A DNA stretch of 64,000 nucleotides from the NCBI GenBank assembly GCA_001515265.1, contig LNDB01000006.1, positions 62,001-126,000 on the forward strand, written 5' to 3'. Positions 63,133 through 64,000 of this stretch are shown piece by piece. The translations under genes were made by a program, and so were the position numbers. The DNA is from Candidatus Dichloromethanomonas elyunquensis (GTDB taxonomy: Bacteria; Bacillota; Desulfitobacteriia; Desulfitobacteriales; Syntrophobotulaceae). The stretch's first letter is position 1; each line of letters starts with the position of its first letter. The notes below the pieces were generated by a model, which had not been told where the DNA came from, did no database searches, and saw only the letters and a program-made list of their open reading frames with translations.

Positions 63133-64000
63133 ATGGACGAAATGGGTCAGGAAATTCTGAAAGTATTTCAACGCCAGCAGGAAAACAGCCGTAGTGTGGC
63201 TGCAACGTCTTATCAGGTTAGGATAAAAAAACTGGAGAGACTATTAGAATGCGTTGTGAAAAACAGGGATAGAATCAAGGAAGCCATCTATTCTGATTTT
63301 AGAAAACCGCCTGAAGAAGTGGATCTGACCGAAGTTTATCCTTTGGTTTCCGAGGTCAGGCACATTATCAAAAACCTAAAAACCTGGTTAAAACCTGTCC
63401 GTGTCCCGAACTCTTTGGCAACACCGGGAACAAGATGCAGAGTGACTTATCAGCCGAAAGGGATTTGTCTGGTTATTTCCCCCTGGAACTATCCTTTTCA
63501 ACTCGCGATGGGACCTTTGGTCAATGCTATTGCCGCTGGAAATTGCGTGATCGTCAAACCTTCGGAATTCAGTCCCCATACTTCTACCTTGATTAAGGAG
63601 TTACTGAATGAAGTATTCGAACTGCAAGAGGTTGCGGTATTTACAGGCGATCAGCAGGTGGCCCGGCAGCTTTTGCAGCTGCCTTTTAACCATATATATT
63701 TTACCGGAAGTCCTTCAGTTGGGAAGATCGTTATGGCAGAAGCTGCAAAAAATTTATCCTCTGTAACCCTGGAATTAGGCGGCAAGTCCCCGGTTGTTGT
63801 GAATAATACGGATTTGCAGGGGGCTGTAGAGAAAATTATTTGGGGAAAGCTTATCAATGCAGGACAGACCTGCATTGCACCGGACTACGTTCTTCTTCCC
63901 AGGAACAAATTGCAAGAATTTATTTCTAGAGCAAAGGAGTCCATCGTACAGCGCTACGGGGACCTGGAAAGGATATCGGAAAACCGGGATTATTGCAGGA
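63133..64000 (+). CDS. Aldehyde dehydrogenase (class 3-like), cut by the window edge
   Basis: The frame opens at ATG 63133 behind GGAGG and runs to the window end without a stop (289 codons). It is an NAD(P)-dependent aldehyde dehydrogenase. Visible: SPWNYPFQLAMGPLVNAIAA near residues 117-136 (nucleotide-binding), VKPSEFSPHTS, FTGSPSVGKIVM near 190, the general-base Glu in TLELGGKSPVV near 215 and the catalytic Cys in NAGQTCIAPDYVLL near 246. The lack of an extended N-terminus and the motif spelling fit the ALDH3 (fatty/aromatic aldehyde) group. The C-terminal third is outside the window. Confidence 0.92.
   Translation, partial: MDEMGQEILKVFQRQQENSRSVAATSYQVRIKKLERLLECVVKNRDRIKEAIYSDFRKPPEEVDLTEVYPLVSEVRHIIKNLKTWLKPVRVPNSLATPGTRCRVTYQPKGICLVISPWNYPFQLAMGPLVNAIAAGNCVIVKPSEFSPHTSTLIKELLNEVFELQEVAVFTGDQQVARQLLQLPFNHIYFTGSPSVGKIVMAEAAKNLSSVTLELGGKSPVVVNNTDLQGAVEKIIWGKLINAGQTCIAPDYVLLPRNKLQEFISRAKESIVQRYGDLERISENRDYCR

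Noticed and set aside
1-64000. tRNA, rRNA or CRISPR arrays
   Set aside because: No cloverleaf-like GGTTCGA...CCA patterns in intergenic regions, no rRNA conserved blocks and no regularly spaced repeats.

Overview
The window looks like the chromosome of a low-to-mid GC, Gram-positive anaerobe of the Peptococcaceae/Desulfitobacteriaceae type (Desulfitobacterium, Dehalobacter, Syntrophobotulus, Desulfosporosinus). This is an inference from gene content: hyp genes for [NiFe] hydrogenase maturation, a 2-oxoacid:ferredoxin oxidoreductase, a complete menaquinone headgroup operon, clostridial-type thiamine genes with a radical-SAM ThiH, paired heterodimeric ABC exporters, NlpC/P60 wall hydrolases under a c-di-AMP riboswitch, and AGGAGG-type ribosome binding sites with frequent TTG/GTG starts. 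I saw no tRNA, rRNA, CRISPR array, phage or complete insertion sequence.

Layout. 1-2821: a decayed hypF followed by intact hypC, hypD, hypE. 2838-8921: a drug-efflux operon (two ABC half-transporters, two membrane-fusion-type adaptors, a TetR regulator at the end) behind a promoter overlapped by a long palindrome. 9059-16868: two copies of an [XRE-cupin regulator + acyl-CoA synthetase] module flanking a ParA-like ATPase and a four-subunit 2-oxoacid:ferredoxin oxidoreductase. 16901-21121: a ferric-reductase-like flavoprotein, a NiCo riboswitch controlling a cation-efflux (CDF) gene, an AI-2E family permease and two small membrane proteins. 21301-26079: a second ABC pair and a membrane acyltransferase. 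26144-28675: a fused TIM-barrel/acyl-CoA synthetase gene with an attenuator-like leader. 28863-33729: a secreted DUF5667-type protein and thiSFGHE. 33726-37970: two NlpC/P60 proteins, a c-di-AMP riboswitch, and aguB/aguA for putrescine synthesis. 38051-46240: an MFS remnant, then menF-D-H-B-E-C and a hotdog thioesterase, giving a complete chorismate-to-DHNA route. 46313-49387: paired short chromate transporters, a TauE/SafE permease, and a PadR/HAAS regulatory pair. 49624-56381: a third ABC pair that is broken in both genes, then an intact ABC-2 exporter operon and a GlsB-like membrane protein. 56510-58538: a cluster of gene remnants around an apparent deletion scar, plus a frameshifted secreted protein. 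58674-64000: a DUF2156 protein and GNAT pair, a MASE-GGDEF diguanylate cyclase, mutY, and the start of an aldehyde dehydrogenase.

Two themes stand out. First, there is much gene decay: hypF, an MFS gene, both genes of ABC pair 3, a MacB-like permease, a small 3' remnant and a frameshifted gene. This fits a lineage losing accessory functions. Second, several operons (thi, the TIM-barrel/synthetase fusion, the DUF2156 gene) have a promoter, then a hairpin with a U-run, then the ribosome binding site. That layout suggests transcription attenuation, in addition to the recognisable NiCo and c-di-AMP riboswitches. The least explained and most interesting units are the duplicated regulator/synthetase modules around the oxidoreductase and the fused TIM-barrel/acyl-CoA synthetase with its own attenuator.
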